From NCBI GenBank assembly GCA_947247005.1, contig OX365954.1, forward strand, positions 264,001 to 328,000: a stretch of 64,000 nucleotides of DNA, read 5' to 3'. The notes under the pieces are model-generated. The model was not told where the DNA came from. It saw only the letters and a program-made list of their open reading frames with translations, and did not search any database. Shown here piece after piece: positions 51,801 through 62,900 of this stretch; position 1 is the first letter of the stretch; every line of letters starts with the position of its first letter. This stretch comes from Spisula solida. Lineage: Eukaryota > Mollusca > Bivalvia > Venerida > Mactridae. Position numbers and translations under genes: made by a program.

Positions 51801-53861
51801 CAACTTTCTAGCAATATTATGACTCAAAATATGATAGCAACAAAGGAATCAAATTAGTTGATTTTATTTACATTGACTCTTAGTGTCTCAAACTTGAACC
51901 AAATTCATTGTCACTATCAGAACTAGATAAATTACTGTCAACAACTAACAATTAAAACCATGAAAAAAACTAACAAATATTTAAAATAGCTGTTTATCAA
52001 GATTTTTATTACATTTAGTAAATTGTTGTTTTGAAGAAGATAAGATTCAGTGACAGACTGTCTCCTTGGAAGAAATATCAAAGCGCTGATAGCGCTGGAA
52101 GAACAGGGTTCCGTTGTTGAAACATGAGGTCAGACATTTGTATGAATGGCAGTTGTAAATCTTACCTAACCTATTTATAACATTTTATGTACAGTGGTAC
52201 TCGGTTTTATTATTACAAAATAATACAAGCTGATGGAGGCAGGGTTATACATGCTACATATTCTGATGATCTGACATGATTCAAGTCTGTTGTTACAAGA
52301 TAATCATTGTTGTTTTTGTTCAGTATCAATCATCAGTATCAATCATCAGTATAATGTATCACTAATGGTCTAAACATTTGTAACACCCCTCCCGGTATCA
52401 AAGACACAACACAATTAATGTACTAGAAATGATAGACGCCATGAACCGAAATCTGGGCGTGGAAGCGATAAACACCACATTTAATTATATACAAGACTAT
52501 AAACAACTGCACAAAATTTATCATTATAATGTTTAATTTGAGACCTTACAGTACCATTCTTTAACATGTTGCAAAAAAAACATCGAGGAGAATTTGCTAG
52601 ATGCTATCTGCAAACTCATAGACTTCGACTTTCACCGTCTGCCAAACACACTTGAAATAAAACATCATGGACAAGAATTTCTATAGAACATTATTGTTGT
52701 GATATGTATCAAAGATTCGATGATGTATATAAGACAATTACGTATCCATGAAAGTCCATGAATATCGTGCAAAACTTGGGGTGGAATTTGCAGGAGGATC
52801 CTGGAGCTTTATGAACCTGAAAACCCTGTGTTACACTCAATGGATGTCTGTTAAAACGCAATAAACAATTGTTTCATTTTACTCTGTAGGGAGAGAAATT
52901 ATAAACAACATAAATCTTATCAGATTTTTAAAAACTTTTTTTCATCATTTTTGGCCATCTTGCAGTTTTTGCCTGTATTATTTCATTGTTCACATTTTTA
53001 AAACAGAACAATAACTAAAAGGTAAAACAACAATGTTGAGACAAAAAACTATTTTAAGTAGAATAAAGAAAGCACTGAGCCAGTAAAATGCTTGTAAAAA
53101 TGCAACCAAAACGTGTTTGACCGAAATACTATCAGGAGCATATAACATACCCTATTGTTACAAATTTCTTGGCAATATAATTCAAAGTGCACGCAATTCA
53201 CAATCACAGATATATAATTTAAAGGTGCGCACATTACAGTCACAAGCCAAACATTGATCAATATTTGTATTATTTACTGATTGTAGATCTCATTTAGCTA
53301 CTTTACACAGTAGCAGTGAGATAAATTTACAATTTTCAAAAAAGTATTCCAAAGATATTACCGGTATTTTCTGAGAAAAATGTAGATTTATGCATCGGCA
53401 AACTTCATCTTAAATTCCAACATTGTATGTCTGGTGAGATTCGCCAGTAATGCATGCTGTCAGCACATAAACAATGTCCTACAATCTCATGATGTAACAA
53501 TGTAACAATGCAAATGTTTTGCACATGAGTCTATTGGAATACCTATATATAGATAATACTGTTCAAACCGTAATAAATTATTGAATAAATATCAAACCTA
53601 AATTCTGAAAATGACAAAAACCAGATAAGTGATGTATTTGTAGCTCTCGCAATAAAGTGATATAAGTGAAAAATCATAAAAATTTAATATTTTTTCTTGA
53701 AAAAGGCTGGAAGCTGAAACTTTTAAAAATAATAATTTTAACTAAGAAATGCATTTGATCTTGTCAAGTTTCCCAGTAAATGAATTCTGGTCAATTTGGG
53801 AGTTTGTTTTGATATATCATAGAAACAAATCAAATATGCACAATTTTGTGACCATACTGTA
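48863..53861. other. Long AT-rich stretch without genes
   Basis: Small features only: a doubled acagtggggta near 49268, a third DR1-type site (49656-49668), and a 27-bp direct repeat aagaaagtagtgaatagttt plus gacacca at 51594 and 51644. Frames of 60-105 codons (for example 50467-50784) show no recognisable domain. Confidence 0.45.
49656..49668 (-). promoter_or_regulatory. DR1-type site with an extra adjoining half site
   Basis: TGACCTTTGACCT, preceded directly by another TGACCT. Followed about 150 bp later by aaaaggggagataattatgc, a word I associate with dispersed molluscan repeats. It may be part of a repeat rather than a host control element. Confidence 0.35.
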
Positions 53862-54067
53862 TCTATCTCTATCTATCTATGTATACTGCATCACCCCCTC
53901 GCGGAGATTATGTGCAGGCAATTGAATGCACGCCAAGTGGTGTGAGTAAAGTAAAAAAGTTAAAAGTAAAAGAGAATAGGAGTGAAATACAAAGTTAAAA
54001 GTTCGAAGGAACAGTGATAGCTAGTAAAAGGTAAAAGTATGGTTATTAAAATATAAGGTACTGTGAA

Positions 54068-55453
54068 TTATGGCATAGTGTGGGGAATAGTACACACTGC
54101 CTCCTTGAAGTTTTCTAAGGTAGGCAGCATGACTATGTTGGACGGTAACCTGTTCCATTGTATGACTGCAAGCGGGAAGAAGGAATATTTATAGTAATCT
54201 ACTCGGCAGTGTATTTGTCTGAATGCGAGGGGGTGATGGGTCCTTGATGTTCTGGCAGGGTGTGTGATATATGGTGGCATTTGTATGGCTACAAGCCCGT
54301 GGACGATCTTGTAGAACAAGCACAGGCGAGCATCACTTCGCCTGTCTTGTAGGGATCTCCAACGAAGCTTCTCTAGCATACCAGTTACACTGGAGTAGTA
54401 TGAGTAGTCGCTACATACCCACCTAGCAGCCCACCTTTGGATCATCTCTACCCTGTCTATGAGGTCCTTGGTGTACGGGCTCCAGACAGGGGATGAATAT
54501 TCGATGACTGGGCGTACTAGGGCTTTGTATGCTATTTGCCGTACGCTGGGGCTCTGTGTACGTATATTTCGCTTCAGAAACCCCAGCGTACGGTTGGCTG
54601 ATGTTGTTGCCCGGTCTATGTGATGTGTCCAGGTCAGGTCGCTGCTGATATCAACCCCGAGGTACTTGGCACATGTCACATTCTCCAGGGTTTGGCCATG
54701 TAGGGTGTATGTGGATGGGACTGGATGTTTTGAGCGTGTCACCTGTATAACAGTGCACTTTTGTGGGTTGAAGTCCATGTCCCATAATGCTTCCCATTCC
54801 TGGAGTCTGTTTAGGTCATCCTGCAGGAGCTTTGCATCCTGCAGATTTGATACTGCCAAGTACACCGCGGTATCATCAGCAAACAGCCTGACCTTGGATT
54901 TGATGTCATCGGGTAAGTCGTTTATATATATAAGGAAAAGTATGGGCCCGAGTACTGATCCCTGTGGTACTCCAGATGTGACAGGTACACTGTCTGAAGT
55001 ATCATTTTCAAGCACGACTTGTTGAGACCTGTTGGACAAGAATGCTCGGATCCATTGTAGTGTTTGACCCCTGATGCCATACTGATGGAGTTTAAATATA
55101 AGTTTCTCATGGTTAACTTTGTCAAAAGCCTTTGAAAAATCTAGCAATATCAGGTCAGATTGCTGGCCTGATAAAGAGCCTCGAAGTAGATCCTCCACCA
55201 GCATGACAAGTTGGGTCTCACATGACCGCTTGGATCGAAATCCGTGTTGCAGGTCATACAGGATGTCATTCGAGTCTAGGTGTGCAACAACATTTGAAGC
55301 AACTATATGCTCCAGCAGCTTGCATAGGACACAAGTGAGTGAAATGGGCCTATAGTTGGCGGGATTACACTTGTCTCCTTTCTTGTATATGGGGCACACA
55401 TTCGCCGTGTTCCAATCATTTGGAACCCTCCCAGAGTCAATCGATTGTTTCAA
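54068..55453 (-). pseudogene. Reverse transcriptase part of the LINE, 461 codons open
   Basis: In the intact element this enzyme would copy its own RNA into the chromosome at a nick made by the endonuclease. Residues counted from the first codon of the open frame: finger region PIYKKGD near 21-27 and YRPISL at 34-39; motif A LDFSKAFD at 104-111 with the first catalytic Asp; motif B GVPQGSVLGP at 161-170; motif C FADD at 191-194 with the other catalytic Asp pair; AKYLGV at 262-267 in the palm/thumb region. The C-terminal part (about 300-461) has the usual SPVWSPY and W-rich region. All catalytic residues are present. The frame has no natural start: its first codon is TTG and a stop lies three codons upstream, at the deletion junction. 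Confidence 0.93.
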
Positions 55454-55750
55454 ACAGCGTCACCCTCTGTGTCAGGAATTTGCTGGAGACTAGGATCATT
55501 AACCCACCACCTCTAGAGCCTCTATCTTTCCGATAGATGTCATAGCCCAACTGAGGGGGCATGATTTCAGAGTCGTAGGTCTCAGATGAGAGCCACGTCT
55601 CTGTCCCAATCACAACATCTGGCTTGTATTGGTCGAGCACAGTATGAAGTTGGTCTCTTTTGGAGTCCTTATTTATAGACTGGGCGTTGAAGTTTAAGAC
55701 CTTAAGGCATTTGGGTTGGCTCAGTTTTTTTGGTGGGGCACGAGGTTTGC
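55437..55750 (-). pseudogene. Truncated AP endonuclease (EN) start of the LINE
   Basis: The translation reads LKVLNFNAQSINKD (metal-binding Asn region), KPDVVIGTETWL (with the catalytic Glu) and RGGGLMILVSS, the first third of an apurinic-type endonuclease. It then runs into a stop (TGA) at the junction. The Tyr/Asp-Asn/SDH blocks of the remaining domain are absent. It is one base out of frame with the PHD part upstream: reading backwards in the EN frame, QTSKPRAPPKKLSQPK precedes LKVLNFN and a stop follows near 55770. That suggests a single PHD-EN-RT polyprotein broken by a one-base change. Confidence 0.85.
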
Positions 55751-56133
55751 TTGTCTGCTGAGTTTGTTCTCAGATTATTTTGCTCGGACTCGGGAGGCTG
55801 ATCGCTTAGGGAACTGAAACTATTGCCAGTTGAAAACGAGGATAGTGGAGACTGGATGGAAGATTTAGTTAGGTTTGTGTTACCACATGCCAAGCAGTCC
55901 CATGAGAAGGCCGGGTTGTCAGTTAGGAAATCATAAGTTTCATCTCCAATATCTTGGCAGTCTGGGTGGTACCATTGAGAACATTGCTCACATAGTATTC
56001 CACGGTCAACAACTTCCAGGTCACAGCTACCGCAAGGGGCGGAGGGTGGGTCACTTTCTGACATGTTGGGCAGGGGCTCTGTGGCCCAGATAGCTGCTAG
56101 GACACAAATTAATGGGATAAATAATCTTACCAT
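55702..56133 (-). pseudogene. PHD-finger N-terminal part of the LINE protein
   Basis: Cysteines and the histidine fit the PHD Cys4-His-Cys3 pattern: C34, C37, C48, C51, H56, C59, C80 and C83 (numbered from the codon at 56133), with the aromatic W54 just before H56 and W78 before the last Cys pair. A Ser/Gln/Asn-rich linker follows to the stop. A second Met at residue 24 (56062-56064, MSESDPP) is a better start, because the 23 residues before it form a hydrophobic stretch that is probably leader DNA read by chance. PHD fingers read histone tails in host proteins. In LINE proteins a chromatin-targeting role is possible but not shown. Confidence 0.88.
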
Positions 56134-56296
56134 ACTTCTATCGGGCTAAATAAACCATCTTTGCCGCTTACAGCATGTACAAAGGTAAATAATGAAAACA
56201 AATGGCCGCTTATATCTCAAAGAAGCGGGAATTATTTAGGTAACTCACTTTTGTAAAATATACCAAATAGTTGAAAAAAATCTTACTATATACATA

Positions 56297-56433
56297 CTAA
56301 TCAGAGGTAACTGTATCATTGATAAGGAGTAAAAAGAAAATTATTTTTTAGATTTTAGATAACATAAATTTTATAAAAACAAAATGATTTTGACTCTTAT
56401 CAATGATACAGTGCATTACCTGTGATACTAATT
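56297..56433. mobile_element. MITE with inverted ends, copy 2
   Basis: aggtaactgtatcattgata near the left end and its inverse tatcaatgatacagt with tacct near the right end match copy 1 (38461-38555). The interior aacataaattttataaaa is the reverse complement of copy 1's interior. The right end has a 4-bp insertion (gtgc). Inverted similarity may extend outward as actaatca and tgatactaatt. Confidence 0.72.
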
Positions 56434-57381
56434 GGTGCGTTTTTGTGTTACAGCATGCAAACAAGAAGTGATACATTGTTTTGTTACAAAAAGGAAGAAG
56501 TACGAAGGCTTCAAGATTGATGGATTTCCAGGTTACGTGATGAAGTACTTTTTAATACAATGATCAATGAAAAGATCTCTTCAGGATTAAATCTAAAAGG
56601 CTAAAGCTTGTAAACAACTTACGAAATCATAACTTGCATAAATCATATTTTAAACAACATTAGAATCTAATCAGTAGATGATGGATCCAGTGAATTTATA
56701 ATAAGCAGCTTAGATAATCTTAAATACACCAATCAATAACACCAATCAATTACACCAATATTTAATAATTACACCAATCAATTACACCACTCAAATACAA
56801 TAATCAATTACACCAATCAATTACACATTAATCACGTATACACACCCAATGAAAAGAACATATAATAATAAATAGATTATATGCAGATAAATATTTCAAA
56901 GCAGTGGATTACGAATAACTTTATACAGATACAGAATGTTAAAATACTCGGTGCATATCATTCCCCACCTCCCTAGATGTATTGTATCTTGCATCATTCT
57001 GCAGATATTACTTTAGCCTGCTGGGTTTTACCTTGAGTCTCTCCAGGTAGAGAAATGTTGAGTCTCCAGGATGAGCAGCAATGTCGGCTACTTTCAGTTA
57101 ATTGTCTTTTATTAAGAATGGTCCGCTGTGCATCAGGATAGCTTGTGACACTTCAAATGTCTCAGAACTTAGTGTTCTGAATTCCAGCATTATCAAGCCT
57201 TCAAGATCTTGGAGATTTTAAAATTTGAATGACAATCAAACATGAAATGTAACATTCTAACACAAAGATACATCTATGCCAGTTAGAACCCTGGATACGC
57301 ATGCAATGAGGAGAAAACATGACCGTCAAAGTTCTAACAACTCATGTATAACAAGTAATTAAGAATTGCAAGCAATACAGA
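56434..57381. other. AT-rich stretch with a short CACCAAT repeat
   Basis: 56728-56835 holds irregular copies of acaccaatcaatt. Otherwise nothing is recognised. Confidence 0.5.
56728..56835. repeat. Irregular tandem repeat of acaccaatcaatt
   Basis: About seven copies with substitutions (for example acaccactcaaat and acaataatcaatt). Confidence 0.8.
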
Positions 57382-57418
57382 AGTCCCCTACCGGTTTGAG
57401 GCCATTTTCAATGTTTCT

Positions 57419-57432
57419 GTTGCCATAGCAAC
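57419..57432. promoter_or_regulatory. RFX X-box-like palindrome 1
   Basis: GTTGCCATAGCAAC fits the X-box form GTTGCC-(AT)-RGCAAC. RFX factors bind such sites in ciliary genes of animals. Here it sits in a repeat, so function is unproven. Confidence 0.5.
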
Positions 57433-57577
57433 CACATTTTTTGTCAGAATCAAAATATTTTTAGTTGTGCATAATTCCCTTATTGCCCCCTATCCACGTA
57501 TCAAGTTTCTTAAACCTAGCTTGGAAACTGTTTGAGTTATGGCAGGATCCAGATTTGGGCATATTTTCACTCTTTCT

Positions 57578-57591
57578 GTTGCCATAGCAAC
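57578..57591. promoter_or_regulatory. RFX X-box-like palindrome 2
   Basis: The same GTTGCCATAGCAAC, 159 bp after the first, in the second copy of the internal duplication. Confidence 0.5.
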
Positions 57592-57719
57592 CACAATTTT
57601 TGTCAGAATCACAATATTTTTAGACGTGCATAATCCCCTTATTGCCCCCTATCCACATACCAAGTTTCATAAACCTAGCTTGGAAACTGTTTGAGTTATG
57701 TCAGGATCCAGATTGTTTG

Positions 57720-57790
57720 ATGGACGGACGGACGGATGGACTGACTGATCGACTGACGGACGGACGGACGGACTGACTGACGGACGGAGG
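57720..57790. repeat. (GACG/GACT)n tetranucleotide run
   Basis: ggacggacggacggatgg followed by gactgactgat and more gacggacgg. It lies inside the 451-bp repeat. Confidence 0.9.
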
Positions 57791-57926
57791 GCAAACCTAT
57801 AGTCCCCTCCGGTCAAAAACCGGTAGGGGACTAATAACCAACGAACACATCAATTAGCATTAACTAATCAGCATGATCACATGTTTTTTAGGCTAAAGCT
57901 AAATCATTACCTTTTATTATTTGTTA

Positions 57927-57940
57927 CACACACACACACA
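57927..57940. repeat. (CA)7 microsatellite
   Basis: Short dinucleotide run at the left edge of the next dispersed repeat. Confidence 0.85.
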
Positions 57941-58125
57941 TACAGTACAACCTCTCCAGAGTGGCCCTCTGTAAAGCAACAAACTCCCTATTATAACACC
58001 TTCAAAATTTCCCTGAGCTGATTGACGCTCGCAATAAAATTAACCTCTGTAGAGCAACGTCTTAACAATGGCCAATACTTGCAACCTGCAAAGAGTGTTT
58101 CCTTACAGACTGGTTGTACTGAATT
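57941..58125. mobile_element. Dispersed 'cctctcc...aaagcaac' repeat
   Basis: acagtacaacctctccagag, ccctctgtaaagcaacaaac, aacctctgtagagcaacg and agactggttgtactg form roughly inverted ends and match fragments at 29560 and 34640. Probably a non-autonomous DNA transposon. Unnamed. Confidence 0.5.
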
Positions 58126-59760
58126 AGAAAACTTAACTCACATTTGAGACATTGCATGATGTAGTACAGATTTGTATATTATATGGCTGGCTTAGAATGA
58201 GCAGTTTGTAAGTACAAAATCGATATTTTGAGAAAACAAGAAAAATTGTCTGAAAAGTACTCTTTACTTATGGAAAAACAAGCTTTTTCAACTTCAGTTT
58301 GGTCAACATGACCAGTTCCGATTTTCATGAAAATAGGATTATGCGAAGCGCCTTGTGGTGCAGATTTCAAACATACATGTCAGTCTTGTAAGGTCGTAAG
58401 TAGCACATATGACCTTCTCATTCTAAGCCAGCGATATGTCCTTGCCAATCTAATATATGAACCGAAGTTGATGTAACTGTGTTGACAAACTTTGTAGAAT
58501 TCAATACTATTGCAGTTTATATCAACCAACATTCATCATTTAACAATCTGCTACACTAGGAACATCAACTATATTAACCAGTGAAAGGGGAACTCTGTTA
58601 AAATACCAGACATTTTAAACCACTCAGACAATAATACTCTGGCATGATACCAAATGTTTCACAAAACTGCAGACAAAATATCACATTTAACCAGAGCAAA
58701 ACATTTTGTATGAGTTTATATGAGTAAACAATCCATATGTAAGTACATCTAAACAAATTACTGGTAAGTAGCAAGAGGATCTAACGCAGCTAGCAGTTCA
58801 ATACATTTCAGCCTACCGGTATATCTGGACTGAAATATGTATCTTACATGACATGTTTCACAGACCCCTTTGTGTGAGAATGGTTATGGAAATGCAAGAG
58901 ATTTCATTAAAATGAGGGAGATTTCACTTACTGAACAGCTTTTTAAAAAAGCTTCGCTTTAAATTTTTCAATTATCTCTCTTTTCAGATCAAAATGTCAA
59001 CAAAGCTGTAATAGATTCCTTTATAAAAATGTCAGTTGAAATGAAACACCAAACAAGCAAGTTAAACATCTCACAAACACCGACTGATCAATAAACCATC
59101 GACAACCAAACTGAGACAATATCGTGCAAAAAACAACAATATTTCCTGGAGGAAAAACAACAGCAAACAATTCAACACTTGAACATGCTTGAGGCAAACC
59201 ACGACAAAACATTTACCTACATGCAATCACTGTTGTATTTCCCAGTGGAATTGAATGCCTTACTTTCAGTACAGCAAGAAACACCAAGCAATGGGGAGTG
59301 TAAAGCACTAAATGAAAGACAAATAATGAGAAAACTCTGCAATAACAAAAGTTACAATACGTAATTATGAGAGCTTTCATCATTTGCAGCAAGACGAAAG
59401 GTTACCTCCGCCTAGCTACACATGCAACATCCAATTTCAAGCTATTCTGGAACAATTATATTGTTATTTGTTGAACAATGGTCGCAGGTATAATTCACTG
59501 ATTAGGACGGAGGGTGCTACCTTGTGTGTGAGATAGGCAACCACACAATACCGGGTAACAATTAATGTTACAGATATAGTATGGGAGTAGCTAGATAGGT
59601 TAACATTAGAATGAATTGTGTGCTCAGCTGTTCATCATATTGTCATAATTGCTTTCCTACCTATTATAGACAATGACTCATTCAGTCATTGTGATTTATT
59701 GTCGGAACCAGGCCACTAATATGCAATGTGATTATATATGTATACTTAAGAAAGGTGACT
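58126..59760. other. AT-rich stretch without genes
   Basis: The words gctggcttagaatgagcag (58188) and tctcattctaagccagcga (58417) are inverted partners about 230 bp apart, so 58186-58436 may be a small inverted-end element. Nothing else is recognised. Confidence 0.45.
58186..58436. mobile_element. Possible small inverted-end element
   Basis: The left end ggctggcttagaatgag and the right end ctcattctaagccagc are perfect inverses over about 16 bp. The interior is non-coding. A flanking duplication is not obvious (tat on the left, gatat on the right). Confidence 0.5.
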
Positions 59761-59985
59761 TTACATACAGTGCTGCAGCCACAAGGGCGCAGGTGCATCG
59801 TCTACCAGTGCAGATACAGCATGATCTGACTAGAGGACAGACTGAGAGAAAGCCCCTGAAGGGAGAGAGAGAGATTAGATACAGGCATGACCGCTGCTGC
59901 AGAAGTGCACCTAGCTCTTAGTTTGAATAGACAGCCTGGTTCTTTAATGTGCTTGGTTGTATAGCACTGATACACAACATGGTCT
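59761..59985 (+). mobile_element. SINE/LINE-like dispersed repeat fragment
   Basis: The 3' part (ggttctttaatgtgcttggt, then tagcactgatacac) matches the fragment at 18640-18702. The preceding 150 bp is locally GC- and purine-rich (gaagggagagagagagatta) and unlike its surroundings. The family is not identified. Confidence 0.5.
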
Positions 59986-62900
59986 GAACCACTCAACACG
60001 AAAACTCGGAACATAAATGTATTATCAGGAATGTTTATCATATAGATCCTAAATATAAGAAAATGTATAATTACAAAAAGGGATGGCTACATCAAGATGT
60101 GTCCAAATGGGTGAACAAATAAAGACACTTCAGAGACAGAATTATCTCTAAAAATTGTAACTTTCACAGTCCTATAAATGGACAGTTGACAATATGTACT
60201 GAGACATTAACACCATTAAGGAAGAAAATCTAACAAATCACTCCCTGCAGAATATATCAACAAGCTGCCAAGAAAATAAAGTACCAGGAATCATAACAGT
60301 AATGTAAACAAAGAAATTACTTTGTGCAATTTATTTTCACGGAGTTTGCAAGTGGTAGAATTTTGCAAAATAAAGTCGCCGCGAAAGTGCTAAAAACATT
60401 AATATGGACTACGCAGGAACCTTAAAAAACACGAAAATTTGTAGTCGTGAATATGCCGATGATCAGCAAAACGCAAAAGTTAGTATTCACAAAAGTAAAT
60501 TGGTTTACAGTATACTGAAGGTATAAATTAACCTGAATTTAGGTGTAACACCCCTCCCCTCCCCCTAAAAGCACTACCATTGCAATGGAAACTTTATATT
60601 AAATGTCTGCAATAAAATATTTCATTAAACTAAAAGTTCAACCAGGTCCCAGGTGTATCTAATCAAAGTATGATATATCAACATTAAAACATGAACACAA
60701 ACCGTAGTCATATATACCTACATGTTTATTGCCCAACACTGTTGCCTGCAACTGTTTCTTTAAATTGCCTCTCAATTTTGTTGTTAAATTGCAACCACAA
60801 TAATGTACTGAGAGTAATAAAAGAGAAAAGTGAAATTGTATTTCATTATCGTAAATCTGCCAACACCCAGTCCTACAATGAGAATCCAACTGTCAAATTC
60901 ATGATTACACAAATAAAACAACAAAAGCAGCCACTATATATAAGTTGACCCATTTTTCTACAATTGAGGAAAACATAATTAGATTCAGAGGGAATATTGA
61001 AAGAAGCTGTCAAATTTATAATTAGTGAAACAACTTTATCGCTTGCCCAAGTTTTCTAGAATTGTGAGTGTTTTTAAAAACACAAATGAGAAACTATTTA
61101 AAGCAACTGTCAACTCAAGTAATTAGTAAATTACAGAAACAACTAATGTTTTATGGCTGTAACACCAAGTCTCTAGAATTAGGATAGAAGGAAAACTCAA
61201 TACCATTCTGCTTCAACTGTATAATGTATGACTCAAGCACTCCCCAATCATGTACAGAAATATAATATAATTAATTACCTTATGAAACAAAGAATTGCAA
61301 GAATTAAAAAGTATAGAATATAGTAATTAATAAAGATTGCATAACCCCAAAAACATCCAATTATTTACAGATTAAGCCTAATGTTTCAGGTAGAAATGTG
61401 AATATAAACCATTAGTAGTGGTTTCAAGTACCATATAAATGGACATTTTTTTGGTAGGCAGAAATTTGATCCTAGTAAATGGTAAATGTCAACATGTCAC
61501 TCTCAGCCGTGTACAGATTTCTAAGCCCCTATTTAACCCCAGAGTAAGGGTCACATGAAATCAATTATAAGATCAATCCAGGACAATTTGTAATGCAAAT
61601 TTCAATCAGATTGACCTTAAAGGTAGGAACATTCAAATTGATTTACAGCTGATTTCCTCTCCTTGGATAGAGTAACCAACACCGACAATGTTTGATCTCT
61701 AAAAAAGAAGGTAAAATGTTCAGTGAAGAAAAAGGTATCAGTTTGAAGGAATCCATTGATCCAAATTGTTGCATTCCAGCAGCAGGATATAAATCATTCT
61801 GATAGCACAGATTTCACAGTAAGATACATCAATGGAGTTTGTTGAAGAACAGAATAGCTATTGTCCTTAACTGACAAACTTAGGACAAATGGTCAATTTT
61901 AAGTGATTTAAGTAAAGTAAAACCTTGTTTCCAAGACATATCTGTGAGACAGCTAATGTTTGTTAGGCCAATGTAAATGAATGACTAGATTATTAGACAA
62001 ATGCAGAGGGTTGGGTTAGAGTTTGATTTTATTTTCTGGATTCATTTAGGACTGATTAATGTATTCTTTTAAACAATTGGAAAACATTTCAGTGTCAAAG
62101 GGTTGTTTTAAAGAGAGCAAAGTCTGAACAGCAAGGGAAATAGGTGACCGACAGGACTGATAATCTATAAGTAATGTACTTATCTTTGCCTAGTTAGATA
62201 GAACATTAAATATGAATGATTATATTTCACTAGAATGTGAACAACCATCAATATTACATATAATGACATCAATGTTTAATCAAACTTGTTATACAACAAT
62301 TTTATTGTAACATTGATAAGTATCGGTGGACAAACAATACAGTACAGTCTATCCTTTGAAGGTGGAGTTGGTTAATTATAGACCCAGTGTGAATCTAAGA
62401 CTGATGCAAGTGCACACCCATCAATTGATTTCTCAAGATTCATTTTGAAGTACAAGCAAATTGTAAACCACCACTCCAAATATAGATATAGGTCATACTC
62501 GAGATAACACTGTGTATGATATTATGTAATGAAAAGTCCCTTTGAAGTCAAGTGCCGAAATAGAAATACCCAAGTTTACGTTTCATAAAATTTATCAATG
62601 ACAGAAAAATCAAGATTATTTACATTCAGCAAAATGTGCAAACAAAGTTATTACAACAGACAGGAGTCTCATTCAATATAAACTAGATTGTGGCAATTAC
62701 TATAGTATTACATCTCCACATAAAGCCACCTGTTTAGATATATAATAAACATTCAATATCTGGAATAGTCTGTCACTTGTATACAAACATTCAATATCGT
62801 AATATTGTACTTTTATTGTTTTTACATTTTAATTGGAGAAAAAGGCAGTGAAAATGAATAACGTCTCCATTAAGCTTCATATTAATACACATGATATCTA

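Larger units (their letters stand above)
53862..56150 (-). mobile_element. Non-LTR retrotransposon (PHD-EN-RT type, CR1/Jockey-like group), internally deleted
   Basis: On the minus strand the order is PHD finger, AP-endonuclease start, reverse transcriptase, a 3' UTR of about 190 bp and a tail of imperfect GATA repeats (atagatagatagagatagat, near 53863-53890). A 3' microsatellite tail and an AP endonuclease followed by RT are hallmarks of CR1/Jockey-group LINEs. The three parts lie in different frames. The endonuclease is cut off and joined directly to the start of the RT, so about 1 kb seems to be missing. The copy is therefore dead, but its 461-codon RT frame has no stop, so the damage is fairly recent. 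The 5' limit and any target duplication are not clear. Clade is tentative. Confidence 0.9.
57382..57832. mobile_element. 451-bp dispersed repeat with CCCCTACCGG inverted ends and an internal duplication
   Basis: It starts agtcccctaccggttt and ends aaaccggtaggggact, perfect inverted ends of 16 bp. The right end also forms its own hairpin (agtcccctccggt and accggtaggggact). A segment of about 159 bp is present twice: ctgttgccatagcaaccaca at 57417 and 57576, gcataatccccttattgccc, and aacctagcttggaaactgtt. A GACG/GACT tetramer run (57720-57790) precedes the right end. Non-coding. I remember this type of repeat from bivalve genomes, but its class is uncertain and no target duplication is evident. 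Confidence 0.65.

Noticed and set aside
56065..56133. Signal peptide on the PHD protein
   Set aside because: The hydrophobic stretch precedes a better Met (56062-56064), and a secreted PHD finger would make no sense; it is probably leader DNA.
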